A stretch of 64,000 nt of DNA from Streptomyces sp. 549 (GTDB lineage: Bacteria; Actinomycetota; Actinomycetes; Streptomycetales; Streptomycetaceae), in NCBI RefSeq assembly GCF_030124175.1, contig NZ_JASKMT010000016.1:1-64000 (forward strand). Direction: 5' to 3'. Below, in pieces: positions 22,234 through 30,936 of this stretch. Under the pieces are notes generated by a model, which saw nothing but the letters and a program-made list of their open reading frames with translations, did no database searches and was not told where the DNA came from. Each line of letters starts with the position of its first letter. The stretch's first letter is position 1. The position numbers were made by a program, and so were the translations under genes.

Positions 22234-22677
22234 TGCCCCTACCTCTGTGACATGCGACACGGGGTACCGGTGAGACTTTGTGATCTTCAACACCGGGAGA
22301 TCCACTTGCCGTTCGGGCAGTCGGTGATCTTCATACGCGAAGCCCGCGAACGGTCACCGCGCGTGACCTTCCGGACGGTTACCGCAGGTTGACGGCTTGG
22401 CGCCTACCAAAAGATGCCCGCGCCATACAAATTCGCAATGGGGCGGGTGGGCGTGCTAGCGCGACCCTTGCCCCAGCCGGGCGGCGAAGCACCGCCGTTG
22501 CCCACGGTCACGGACCGACTCCTTTGTGCACCCGCGCACAAGTGCGTCGAGGAGAGGTGGGTTGGCGTCCGGAGGGGCGTTCGCCAACCTCCGGCTCGCT
22601 ACGGACTGTTGCGAGGGGTGAGGGCCGTGGGGTGGTTGGGGTCGGCGGGGTTGTCTCGGTCAGTGAGGTCAGTGAGG
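22234..22677. other. Intergenic region upstream of nuo
   Basis: Less GC-rich than the genes. It carries the presumed upstream part of the nuo promoter and the 3-prime flank of the winged-helix gene. I see several short dyads (for example around 22350-22380) but no recognisable gene or terminator. Confidence 0.5.
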
Positions 22678-23769
22678 TCAGTCGTGATGGTGGGCTCGGT
22701 GGAATCGATCGACTCGGTGGCGCCTGTCCCCGGAATCGATCGACTCGGTGGCGCCTGTCCCCTCCTCTCGTTCGCGGCACTCCCGGCAGCGCCGGACGGA
22801 CGCGGGCGCCCGGAACGCCCGGTCGCAGCCGCCGCAGTTGCGCAACGGCGGTGGCGCGGGCGCGGGTACTGCCTGAGGTGGGGCGTGGAGCTGCTGCGGC
22901 AGCAGCGCGGTCAGCCGGTGGGCGACCAGCCCGGCGGGGTGGTGCAGTGGCTCGGGCAGGCCGTTGGCGAGAGCGCGCCGGACCACGTCCGGCGAGGCTC
23001 CACGCTCCAGCCAGGCCGCCACCGCCGGAGCAAGCCGCCGCACCTCCCGCTCGGCCAGCAGCAGCCGGGGCTCGTGCCGGTGCAGCTCCCCCAGCAGCGC
23101 CGTCGCCGTACGCATCCGCCCCGGGTCCGTGCAAACCGGCATGGGCAGCGGGGGTGTTGCGGTTGGTACGGGCGTTGCGGTTGGCGCGGGGATTGCCGGG
23201 GGCGGGAGAGGTGTGGGCGGTGCGGGGGCAACTGGTGCGGGCGGGGGTGGTGGCGGGGTGGGACAGGAGGGCGCCGTGGCCGGGGACGTGCGGCCTGCTG
23301 TCGCACCGGTTGCGCGGGGGCCGCGCGCCGGAACCGCCCGCAGGGAGGGCCCTCGGGCAGCGGGCCTGCGGACGTCGGGCCCCTGCACCCCGGGCCGAGC
23401 TGCGGCGTCGTCGGCAGGACCCGGCCGGTGGTGGCAGACGGTGCGGGTGACGATGCGACCGCTCGGCAGCCGCCGCCGGGTGCGCGTCAGGTATCCGTGC
23501 GCCTCCAACTCCCGCAACGCGCCCGCGATACGGGTCTCGCCCTCGGGGAAGCGGTCGGAGAGGCTGCGGATGTCCACCCGCGCGCCCTGCGGCAGCGACT
23601 GGATGTGGACGGCCAGCCCGATCGCGGTAAGCGTCAGCTCGCGGTGCTGGGCGAGGTGGTTGCCGACCACGGTGAAGCGGTCGGTGTGGCGGGCCCGGAC
23701 GTGCGTCACGCCGCGCGCCGGAACGGCCGGTGGCGCGCACGGGGGCGCGCTACTCTCGGAGTAGGTCAT
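22678..23769 (-). CDS. Winged-helix DNA-binding protein with zinc-ribbon-like tail
   Basis: A 363-aa protein. The N-terminal 120 residues form a winged helix-turn-helix (LTAIGLAVHIQSLPQGARVD, then RIAGALRELEAHGYLTRTRRR). A long Pro/Ala/Thr-rich linker (about 150-215) follows, then a helical segment (LLLAEREVRRLAPAVAAWLE) and a CGGC-x12-CREC pair of Cys knuckles that could hold zinc. This layout is common in Streptomyces helix-turn-helix proteins whose targets are unknown. The last 25 residues are altered by a 31-bp tandem duplication that shifts the frame after TESIDS, so the natural C-terminus is probably lost. Confidence 0.8.
   Translation of the reverse strand: MTYSESSAPPCAPPAVPARGVTHVRARHTDRFTVVGNHLAQHRELTLTAIGLAVHIQSLPQGARVDIRSLSDRFPEGETRIAGALRELEAHGYLTRTRRRLPSGRIVTRTVCHHRPGPADDAAARPGVQGPDVRRPAARGPSLRAVPARGPRATGATAGRTSPATAPSCPTPPPPPPAPVAPAPPTPLPPPAIPAPTATPVPTATPPLPMPVCTDPGRMRTATALLGELHRHEPRLLLAEREVRRLAPAVAAWLERGASPDVVRRALANGLPEPLHHPAGLVAHRLTALLPQQLHAPPQAVPAPAPPPLRNCGGCDRAFRAPASVRRCRECREREEGTGATESIDSGDRRHRVDRFHRAHHHD
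22701..22762. repeat. 31-bp perfect tandem duplication
   Basis: The 31 bases at 22701-22731 are repeated exactly at 22732-22762, starting GGAATCGATCGACTCGG. It lies in the last codons of the winged-helix gene and changes its frame, since 31 is not a multiple of three. Perfect identity implies a recent event. Confidence 0.95.
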
Positions 23770-24079
23770 CGGGAAGGTTCTGTCTTCCTTGTTGGTCAGG
23801 CCCTCGTCCGGGATGCCAGTCCCGGCGGGGGCCGTCGTTATGTGTGATGTGCGTGCGAGATGTCGAACGCCGCGACCCTACTCCCGACGCGCACCCCCAA
23901 ACCCACCTCAGCCGTCGTTCTTCACCCCTGTGGGTGACGGCTCGGACGGTCGGTCGGCGGGTGGGTTCCTTGTTCTCTCCTTCACGTTCTTTGGTAGGTG
24001 GCCCCGGGCCCCACCGCGTCTTCGACCGCCACTCCCCCACGGACCGAAACGTGGATCTCCGCGTTCCGGTGACAGGGTG
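23770..24079. other. Intergenic, no gene supported
   Basis: About 310 bp between the winged-helix gene start and the ATPase gene stop. It holds the winged-helix promoter; the dyad GGGATGCCAGTCCC at about 23811-23824 is the only structure I see. Confidence 0.4.
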
Positions 24080-24547
24080 TCAGCCCCCGATGTCGAGTTC
24101 GGCCCACACCGTCTTGCGCGGAACCGGCCCGGCCGTCACCCCCCAGCGGTCCGCCAGCACGGACACCAGCAGCAACCCGCGTCCCGTCTCCACCTCCGGC
24201 CACGAACGCGGCCCGTCCGCCGCGCAGGCCGACGACCGGACCTGAGCCGCGAGCGGCAAACGATCACCCCGGGTGTCCGTCACCGCGATGCGCAGCACCT
24301 CACCCGTCACCGTGAGGTCCAGACGGAAGTCCCGGCCCGGCACCCGACCGTGCAGCACGGCGTTCGCCGCCAGCTCGGCAACCACCTGGCAGGCCCGGTC
24401 CACCGGCAGCCCCCACACCCCGAGGTGCGCGACCGTCAGCAACCGCGCCAGCCGCGCACCCCTGCGCGTCGCCGACAGCAGCACCGTGAAGCGGTGACAC
24501 ACCACGTCCTGTCCGGCCTTCTTGTCCTGATCGATTTCCGTGTTCAT
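24080..24547 (-). CDS. Anti-sigma-like ATP-binding protein (HATPase_c_2)
   Basis: A 155-aa GHKL ATPase domain alone. The N box is VAELAANAVLHGR (near residue 58), the G1 box VTDTRG, and the G2-like TGRGLLLVSVLADRWG. Such single-domain proteins are RsbW/SpoIIAB relatives. In Streptomyces they often stand next to an XRE/DUF5753 regulator and a DUF397 protein, as here (divergent, 159 bp away), the arrangement of whiJ/abaA-like modules that affect development and antibiotic production. Partner sigma factor or anti-sigma role is not shown by sequence. Confidence 0.9.
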   Translation of the reverse strand: MNTEIDQDKKAGQDVVCHRFTVLLSATRRGARLARLLTVAHLGVWGLPVDRACQVVAELAANAVLHGRVPGRDFRLDLTVTGEVLRIAVTDTRGDRLPLAAQVRSSACAADGPRSWPEVETGRGLLLVSVLADRWGVTAGPVPRKTVWAELDIGG

Positions 24548-24706
24548 CTCACTGAGCGTGTCCGCCCGGTTCTACGCTGTGAAGTGACTCAGCCTGCACG
24601 GAGGGGGGTTGTCCGGGTCGGCTGCGCACTTGTCCGGGCAGTCCGGGGTGACGGAACGTCCACCGCCGGCGTTGCACACGTTCGACGAGGCGGAAAGGCG
24701 GGGCAC

Positions 24707-25567
24707 ATGGGCGGGCACCACACGACGGACGGCGCCGACGACAACACCTGGGACACGAACCTCGACAACGAGTCGGCCTCCGTGATGAAGGCGGTCGGTC
24801 GGCAGCTCAAACTCTGGCGGGAGGACGCAGGCCTCAAACAGGCCGAGCTGGGAGCGGCACTCGGATACAGCGAGGAGATGGTGTCCGCCGTCGAACGCGG
24901 CCGTCGCCTGCCGAAACCGGAACTGCTGCGCAAGGCCGACGAGGTGCTGGGCGCGGGCGGCAAGATCGTCGCCATGGAACGGGACGTGGCCGAGGCCCGC
25001 TACCCCACGAAGGTCCGCGACCTGGCCCGCCTGGAGGCGGAAGCCGTCGAGCTGGGCTCCTACGGAAACCACAACGTGCACGGCCTGCTCCAGACCGAGG
25101 AGTACGCCCGCGCCCTCTTCGCCATGCGCCGCCCGGTGTACGGGGAGGCCGAGGTGGAGCGGCACGTCGGCGCCCGCATGGCCCGAAGGGCCGTCTTCGA
25201 CAGGACGCCGCCCCCGACCCTCAGCTTCGTCATGGAGGAGGTGACCCTGCGGAGGCCTCTCGGCGGCAAGGCGGTGCTGCGCCGCCAGCTGGAGCACCTG
25301 CTATCGCTGGCCGAACTCCGCAACGTCGAGCTACAGGTGATGCCGACGGACCGGGAGGACCATGCGGGGATGGGTGGCCAGATTCAGGTTCTACAGCTGA
25401 CCGACGGTTCGGCGTTAGGTTATTCGGAGGCGCAGCTCTCGAGCCGACTAGTCAGCGATCCGAGAGAGATACAGATCCTTGAGCTGCGGTACGGGATTCT
25501 AAGGGCCCAGGCCCTTACGCCCGGGGAGTCGCTGACCTTCATCCACAGGACACTTGGAGAGACATGA
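24707..25567 (+). CDS. XRE-family regulator with DUF5753 domain
   Basis: A 286-aa regulator. Start is ATG 24707 (MGGHHTTDGADD), preceded by GGAAAGGCGGGGC. N-terminal helix-turn-helix: LKLWREDAGLKQAELGAALGYSEEMVSAVERGRRLP. The DUF5753 ligand or partner domain runs from about residue 100 (HGLLQTEEYARALFAM) to the end. It contains one TTA leucine codon at 25415, so translation may depend on the bldA tRNA. The stop overlaps the first DUF397 gene (ATGA). It forms a module with that gene and the divergent ATPase. Confidence 0.92.
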   Translation: MGGHHTTDGADDNTWDTNLDNESASVMKAVGRQLKLWREDAGLKQAELGAALGYSEEMVSAVERGRRLPKPELLRKADEVLGAGGKIVAMERDVAEARYPTKVRDLARLEAEAVELGSYGNHNVHGLLQTEEYARALFAMRRPVYGEAEVERHVGARMARRAVFDRTPPPTLSFVMEEVTLRRPLGGKAVLRRQLEHLLSLAELRNVELQVMPTDREDHAGMGGQIQVLQLTDGSALGYSEAQLSSRLVSDPREIQILELRYGILRAQALTPGESLTFIHRTLGET

Positions 25568-25770
25568 CCGCTCCCGTTCGTGACGACGGCTCCAACCCGC
25601 TGCGATGGTTCAAGAGCACCTACAGCCCCAGCGACAGCAATGATTGTGTGGAGGTGGCCGTGACGTCGGCCGCCGTGCACGTGCGGGACTCCACCCGCCC
25701 CGACGGCCCGCACCTCCACCTCGACCCGACCACCTGGGCCGCCTTCCTCACCCGCGCCACCTCCCGCTGA
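25564..25770 (+). CDS. DUF397 protein, copy 1
   Basis: A 68-aa protein with the DUF397 signature: LRWFKSTYSPSDSNDCVEVA, then VRDSTRPDGPHLHLDPTTWAAF. ATG overlaps the XRE stop by 4 bp, so the two are translationally coupled. DUF397 proteins are small partners of XRE/DUF5753 regulators in Streptomyces; some act as toxin-like or regulatory proteins. It is nearly identical to the next gene. Confidence 0.93.
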   Translation: MTAPVRDDGSNPLRWFKSTYSPSDSNDCVEVAVTSAAVHVRDSTRPDGPHLHLDPTTWAAFLTRATSR

Positions 25771-25865
25771 CCGCCCACCGCTCGCGCTGACGACGACGGG
25801 TCCGAGGCGGCGTGACCACGCCCCGGAGAGTCGCTGACCTTCATCCACAGGGCACTTGGAGAGAC

Positions 25866-26072
25866 ATGACCCTCTCGGTTCGTGACGACGGCCCCCACCC
25901 GCTGCGATGGTTCAAGAGCACCCACAGCCCCAGCGACAGCAACGAATGTGTGGAGGTGGCCGTCACCCCGGCCGCCGTGCACGTCCGGGACTCCACCCGC
26001 CCCGACGGCCCGCACCTCCACCTCGACCCGACCACCTGGGCCGCCTTCCTCACCCGCGCCACCTCCCGCTGA
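25866..26072 (+). CDS. DUF397 protein, copy 2
   Basis: A 68-aa tandem paralogue of the preceding DUF397 protein. I choose ATG 25866, which matches position for position the start of copy 1, over the longer frame from 25812, which reads the duplicated tail of the XRE gene. The differences are mostly in the first 10 residues and in N/T, D/E, S/P swaps; the last 35 residues are identical. It carries the same GGAGAGAC ribosome site as copy 1. Confidence 0.9.
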   Translation: MTLSVRDDGPHPLRWFKSTHSPSDSNECVEVAVTPAAVHVRDSTRPDGPHLHLDPTTWAAFLTRATSR

Positions 26073-26174
26073 CCGCCCACCGCTCGCGCTGACGACGACG
26101 GGTCCGAGGCGTGGTGACCACACCCCGGGCCCGTCCGTCTGCCGTGCCGTCACCTCAGCGGGTGACGGAACGGC

Positions 26175-26480
26175 TCAGCAGTAGACGGTCTTCTTCCAGG
26201 TGCCGAGGCTGTTGCTGGAGAAGTGCTTGAGCTTGCCGGCCTTGATCGTCGTGCAGGGGTGGTCCCTGCCGAGCCGCATGACGACCTTGATCTTGACCGC
26301 CTTCTTGCACGTGTTCCGCACCTGGACCGTGTAGTCGCTGGCCTGGTTGAACGCCCTGGTCTTCACGCAGGAGGCCACCGTGTCGCCCGGCGCCGCAGCG
26401 GCCGGGGTCGTACCGATCACGCCCATGCTGAGCACCGCGGCGGCGATGACCGAACCAGCCAGTGACTTACGAGCCTTCAT
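26175..26480 (-). CDS. Small secreted cysteine-containing protein
   Basis: A 101-aa protein starting at ATG 26480 (MKARKSLAGSV). A signal peptide of about 31 residues ends in TTPAAAA-APGD. The mature 70 residues hold four Cys (SCVKTR, NTCKKA, HPCTTI, VYC at the very end), consistent with two disulfides, in a beta-rich, basic domain. The spacing recalls small secreted Streptomyces beta-sandwich proteins such as amylase-inhibitor-like ones, but I cannot name a family. An array of 10-bp palindromes lies 103-175 bp upstream. Confidence 0.85.
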   Translation of the reverse strand: MKARKSLAGSVIAAAVLSMGVIGTTPAAAAPGDTVASCVKTRAFNQASDYTVQVRNTCKKAVKIKVVMRLGRDHPCTTIKAGKLKHFSSNSLGTWKKTVYC

Positions 26481-26582
26481 GACGCTCCCTGTTCCATGTC
26501 CTGCGGGCCGCAGTGGCGCGGCGCCTCTCGCCTCCAGTAGGTCACGGCGGTGAGGGCGGCGTCGACGGGAAACGGGCAGGTC

Positions 26583-26655
26583 GGGACGTCCCAGGCCGTC
26601 ACCTGGGCACTCGGCCCGCCAGCCTGGGACGTCCCGGGACATCCCGGGACGTCCC
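26583..26655. promoter_or_regulatory. Array of GGGACGTCCC palindromes
   Basis: Perfect 10-bp palindromes GGGACGTCCC lie at 26583-26592, 26626-26635 and 26646-26655, with a near copy GGGACATCCC at 26636-26645, so three decamers are directly abutted. The array is between the MHYT gene stop and the secreted-protein gene start, on the promoter side of the latter. I read it as a multi-site operator; the regulator is unknown. Confidence 0.6.
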
Positions 26656-26685
26656 GTCGCCCGTTCGGTGGCGGGCGCGTACTGC

Positions 26686-27615
26686 TCAGGGGCGGCCGTA
26701 CGGGCCCCGGCTTCCCAGGTCACCGGGACGGCGGGGGCTGCCGGGCAGCGCGGCGTCGATCCGCCCGTCGGCCGCGCGCGGCCCCCGGTGCATCACGGCG
26801 CTGCCTGCGGCGTGGCGGTGGGCCGACGGCCGGAAGGCGTCACCGGGGGGCGCGGGCCGGGACGACGGTCGGCCGTTGTCCTCGCCGGAGACCAGCATCG
26901 GGTCGAACATGACGATCACGCAGGCGATCACCAGGAACACCAGCGGCCCGAGCAGCATGGGGAAGAGCACCGAGGTGAGCGGGCTTCCCGCCTCGGAGAC
27001 CTGGGAGCCCTCGTGCAGGTGCACGCTCAGCCCGGCCATGCCCGTGTAGTGCATGCCGGTGACCGCGACTCCCATCACCATGCTCGCGCCGAGACTCGGC
27101 AGGAAGCCGTGGATGGACACCGCCGCCCACAGCGCGGCCGTCGCCGCGACCACGGCGATGACGACGGACAGCGCGACCACGAACGGGTCGTAGACCAGCT
27201 CGCCCCGGAAGCGCATACCGGCCATGCCGATGTAGTGCATGGCCGCGACGCCGAGGCCGGTGACCGCGCCCGCCGTGACGAGGGTGATCCGATTGGCCCC
27301 CCGGTAGCCCACGATGAAGACGCCGACACCGACGACCGCGATCGCCACGACCAGGCTGAGCACGGTCGTCGGCACGTCGTAGCTGACCGGCGCCTCCTTC
27401 ACGTGGAAGCCGATCATGGCGATGAAGTGCATGGTCCAGATACCCGACCCGATACAGGCGGCTCCGAGCGTGAGCCATCCCGCTCTGCGCGAGTCGTTGC
27501 CTCTGAGTGATCTGGTGGTGCAGCGCAGGCCGAGTGCCGCGCCGAGACAGGCCATCAGGTATGCCGCCACCGGCGTGAAGGCGCCGTAGTTGAAGCCGTC
27601 GATCGTTCCCTGCAT
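26686..27615 (-). CDS. MHYT-domain integral membrane sensor
   Basis: A 309-aa membrane protein starting at ATG 27615 (MQGTIDGFNYGAFTP). Seven predicted helices contain three MHYT repeats: WTMHFIAMIGF, AAMHYIGMAGM and TGMHYTGMAGL. The His/Met residues are proposed to bind copper and sense oxygen, CO or NO. No GGDEF, EAL or kinase domain follows; the C-terminal 60 residues are a Pro/Arg/Gly-rich cytoplasmic tail, so output must go through a partner or the tail. Confidence 0.92.
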   Translation of the reverse strand: MQGTIDGFNYGAFTPVAAYLMACLGAALGLRCTTRSLRGNDSRRAGWLTLGAACIGSGIWTMHFIAMIGFHVKEAPVSYDVPTTVLSLVVAIAVVGVGVFIVGYRGANRITLVTAGAVTGLGVAAMHYIGMAGMRFRGELVYDPFVVALSVVIAVVAATAALWAAVSIHGFLPSLGASMVMGVAVTGMHYTGMAGLSVHLHEGSQVSEAGSPLTSVLFPMLLGPLVFLVIACVIVMFDPMLVSGEDNGRPSSRPAPPGDAFRPSAHRHAAGSAVMHRGPRAADGRIDAALPGSPRRPGDLGSRGPYGRP

Positions 27616-28128
27616 GGGCGGTGTGCCTCTCCCCCGGACGGACACATGCCCCGGACGGGCATGATGACGCCCGCAGCCCCTGTGCGACGTTGGGACGCGC
27701 GAACGACACTGACGCGCGTGAACGACGCTGAGACGCAGGCGACTGACCAAAATACGCCTGTCGGGTTACCGGCAGAACCCCAGCACCGGGGCGATATGAC
27801 AAGGGCACGTGAACGAGGTGGCCGGAAACCGCTCATCCGATGACGTCGGTACGAGGCGCCGCTTCCCTCGGCGCTGCGGGCCCGGCATCAGACGGTGCGG
27901 TCAGCGAGCGCAGCGCAGCCTCCAGAGCCAGTGGCCGACACAGCCTGGCGGCTCCACGCCCTGTGCTCACGGCACTCGCGCATTGAGCTTGTTCCGCTTC
28001 GACGGACACCGTTGGTGTCAAGGGCCGAGGAGCTGCGGCATCGGGCCGCCCAGCTCGTCACCTGACAACCGCAGCGCTCGGCCACCTCAGAAGCACTCCC
28101 GGCCGTTGCCGTACCGCTTCGCGCCCTC
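27616..28128. other. Intergenic, no gene supported
   Basis: About 510 bp between the MHYT gene and the NmrA-like gene. It holds the MHYT promoter. One clean 15-bp dyad, GACACCGTTGGTGTC, is at 28005-28019 and could be an operator or hairpin. Short open frames here have no recognisable motif; the region may be decayed coding sequence. Confidence 0.45.
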
Positions 28129-28989
<861 letters not shown>

Positions 28990-29069
28990 GACGGGCTCTC
29001 TTTCTCGCACACGGATGGGTCTGGCAGCCCTCTTGGTCCTACCGGGCCGCGGTCACCTCACCGTACACA

Positions 29070-29094
29070 AACTTTTAGTTAGTGCCAACTTTTT
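29070..29094. promoter_or_regulatory. Putative HxlR operator
   Basis: AT-rich island in the divergent gap. AACTTTTAGTT (29070-29080) and AGTTAGTGCCAACT (29077-29090) are overlapping dyads, and AACTTTT is directly repeated 17 bp apart. HxlR proteins usually bind such sites between themselves and the reductase they control. Confidence 0.65.
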
Positions 29095-29140
29095 CGCAGT
29101 GCTGTGCGCGAGGTAGCATGGCGGGGTGGAGGAGGAGAGC

Positions 29141-29578
29141 ATGGACAAGATGTGCGACCAGGCGGACGAGGCAGAGGGCGCGACGGAGGACTCAGCGGAG
29201 GACTTCGACGTCTTCGCCAAGCAGTGCCCCTCGCGCTCCGTACTGGAACACCTCACCGGACGCTGGGGAGTGCTGGTCCTGGCCGGCCTGCGCAAGGGAC
29301 CGGCCCGCTTCAACGCCCTGCGCCGCAGGGTCGAGGGCGTGAGCGAGAAGATGCTCGCCCAGACCCTCCAGGCCCTGGAACGGGACGGCTTCGTTCGACG
29401 CGAGGTCCTGACCGTCATGCCGCCGAGCGTCAGCTACTCCCTCACCGAACTCGGCGAGACCACCGCCGACCGCCTCCTGGCCCTCATCGAGCACGTCGAA
29501 GCCCACATGCCCGCCGTACTCGCCGCCCGCGAGCAGCAGGAGACGACGGCGTCAGGTGCCTCCTCCCTCAGGGGCTGA
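29141..29578 (+). CDS. HxlR-family transcriptional regulator
   Basis: A 145-aa winged-helix regulator. I choose ATG 29141 because GGAGGAGAG lies 5 bases before it; the GTG at 29126 has no such site. The core CPSRSVLEHLTGRWGVLVLAGL, RFNALRRRVEGVSEKMLAQTL and LERDGFVRREVLTVMPPSVSYSL are textbook HxlR, with the conserved Cys that senses electrophiles. It likely controls the divergent NmrA-like gene. Confidence 0.93.
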   Translation: MDKMCDQADEAEGATEDSAEDFDVFAKQCPSRSVLEHLTGRWGVLVLAGLRKGPARFNALRRRVEGVSEKMLAQTLQALERDGFVRREVLTVMPPSVSYSLTELGETTADRLLALIEHVEAHMPAVLAAREQQETTASGASSLRG

Positions 29579-29748
29579 GCGCGCCCGGCGGATCGCCGCG
29601 ACCAAGGCCAGCGGCCTCGGCCGGAGACACAGGCACCCCGAAGGTTCACGCCGTCGAGGCCTCGCAGAACGGCGGGCACTGCCACGCCTGAGCCTCGTGG
29701 GCATCAACTCGTTGGCGCCTTGAGTGGAGACCGGCAAGGCTGGGGCAG

Positions 29749-30096
29749 ATGGTTTCGGTACTGCAGAACGTGGCGATTGACTGTGCGGACGCCTACGAGC
29801 TGGCTCGCTTCTGGAGCGGCGTGACGGGCAGTCCGATGCATCCGGACACCGGACCGGGTGACCGGGAGACGCAGGTGCTGTTGGCGGAAGGCCCAGCGCT
29901 GTACTTCAACCAGGTACCCGAGGCGAAGACGATCAAGAATCGGGTCCACCTGTGCCTGCGCCCCGAGACCTCTCGCGAGCAGGAACCGGACCGGCTACTG
30001 GGCCTCGGTGCCACCTTTGTCGCCGATCACCGGAATCCTGACGGTTCAGGCTGGGCGATCCTCGCTGACCCCAACACTTCTAACTACCAGTTCTGA
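29749..30096 (+). CDS. VOC (glyoxalase/bleomycin-resistance fold) protein
   Basis: A 115-aa protein with the paired beta-alpha-beta-beta-beta modules: VLQNVAIDCADAYELARFWSGVTG and KNRVHLCLRPETSREQEPDRLLGLGA. Members usually end in DPEGNEFCVLR; this one reads WAILADPNTSNYQF and stops, so the last strand may be altered. ATG 29749 has no strong ribosome site. Substrate unknown. Two more VOC sequences lie within 5 kb. Confidence 0.8.
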   Translation: MVSVLQNVAIDCADAYELARFWSGVTGSPMHPDTGPGDRETQVLLAEGPALYFNQVPEAKTIKNRVHLCLRPETSREQEPDRLLGLGATFVADHRNPDGSGWAILADPNTSNYQF

Positions 30097-30176
30097 GCAT
30101 ACCGGCAGCTCAGAGGGCACAACAGAGCCCCGTCCGCGCGCTGCCCAAGTGGTGCGCGCGAACGGGCGGGGGACAG

Positions 30177-30842
30177 TCAGCGGCGCTCTGCTCTGCCGAT
30201 CAGTGTTCCGATGTGGCCGGGCTTGGGGGCGTCCAGAACCCGTACCTGAGGCTCGGCGAGTCCGGCGGTGGACAGGAAGTCTTCCCACGTGGCGGGGGTG
30301 TAGCTGTAGCGGTACGTGAACATCGCGGGCCCGGCGAAGCCACCCTTGTACATGCCTTGCGGCCCGTAGGCGCCGGGGATGGCCGGGGGCTGCGAGAACA
30401 CGAAGACCCCGCCCGGTTTCAGGCGCTGTGCGACCAGAGGGAAGAGGCGGGCCGGGTCGGCGAACCAGGCAGCGCCGAACATGGAGTAGATCGCGTCATA
30501 GGTGGTGGCGTCGTTCTCCAAGTGCTCAATCACTTCCGCGCAGATGAAGCGGACGCCGAGAGGGCCCCATTTCTCAGTGGTGTGCTTGACCATGACTGGC
30601 GAGATGTCGATGCCCGTTGCTTCGGTCCCCCGCTGGGCGAGATAGCCCAGTGCCCGGCCAGTGCCGCACCCGAGTTCCAGCACGCTCCCCGGGCTGTCCC
30701 CGAGGAGTTCCGTACCGGGCCCGTGGTCGCCGTACTGGGTCCAACGGAAGACCGGCTCGGAGTCGAACACCGTCTCGCGCGTGCTCTCCGCGTAGGTGTC
30801 CCAAAGCTCCTGCTCATGCGCGTAGTTGTGCTCTGCCGCCAA
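30177..30842 (-). CDS. Class I SAM-dependent methyltransferase
   Basis: A 221-aa protein. Start is TTG 30842, supported by AGAAAGGAAA six bases upstream. SAM motif I is LELGCGTGRALGYLA (about residue 56), motif II YDAIYSMFGAAWF, motif III LKPGGVFVFSQPP. The C-terminal SYTPATWEDFLSTAGL matches small-molecule methyltransferases found in Streptomyces beside regulator genes. Substrate cannot be assigned. Confidence 0.88.
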   Translation of the reverse strand: MAAEHNYAHEQELWDTYAESTRETVFDSEPVFRWTQYGDHGPGTELLGDSPGSVLELGCGTGRALGYLAQRGTEATGIDISPVMVKHTTEKWGPLGVRFICAEVIEHLENDATTYDAIYSMFGAAWFADPARLFPLVAQRLKPGGVFVFSQPPAIPGAYGPQGMYKGGFAGPAMFTYRYSYTPATWEDFLSTAGLAEPQVRVLDAPKPGHIGTLIGRAERR

Positions 30843-30866
30843 CAGATTTCCTTTCTCGCAGCGGTG

Positions 30867-30912
30867 CCCCTGCCCGGTCGCCCGAGGGGTACCCCTGCCC
30901 GGTCGCCCGAGG
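30867..30912. repeat. 21-bp direct repeat, 25-bp period
   Basis: CCCCTGCCCGGTCGCCCGAG plus G occurs at 30867-30887 and 30892-30912, separated by GGTA, just upstream of the methyltransferase start; a trailing CAGGGGC can pair with either copy. It lies in the promoter region of that gene. Confidence 0.85.
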
Positions 30913-30936
30913 CAGGGGCACGCACTGTAGCCGGTG

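Larger units (their letters stand above)
25520..26121 (+). repeat. 302-bp tandem duplication (XRE tail plus DUF397)
   Basis: The segment from about 25520 to 25819 is repeated at about 25822 to 26121 with a constant 302-bp offset. Each unit holds the last 45 bp of the XRE gene, a whole DUF397 gene and about 50 bp after it. The scattered differences show it is older than the perfect 31-bp duplication. Confidence 0.92.

Noticed and set aside
22271..22290. Second Rex-like site (TTTGTGATCTTCAACA)
   Set aside because: Only one arm matches; the TTCACAA half is absent, so I keep only the site at 22195-22212.
25812..25865. Longer start for the second DUF397 gene
   Set aside because: The extra 18 codons read the duplicated end of the XRE gene out of frame; ATG 25866 corresponds to the proven position in copy 1.
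27880..28110. Possible decayed integrase or recombinase
   Set aside because: Some stretches look coding-like on the minus strand, but no motif or continuous frame supports it.
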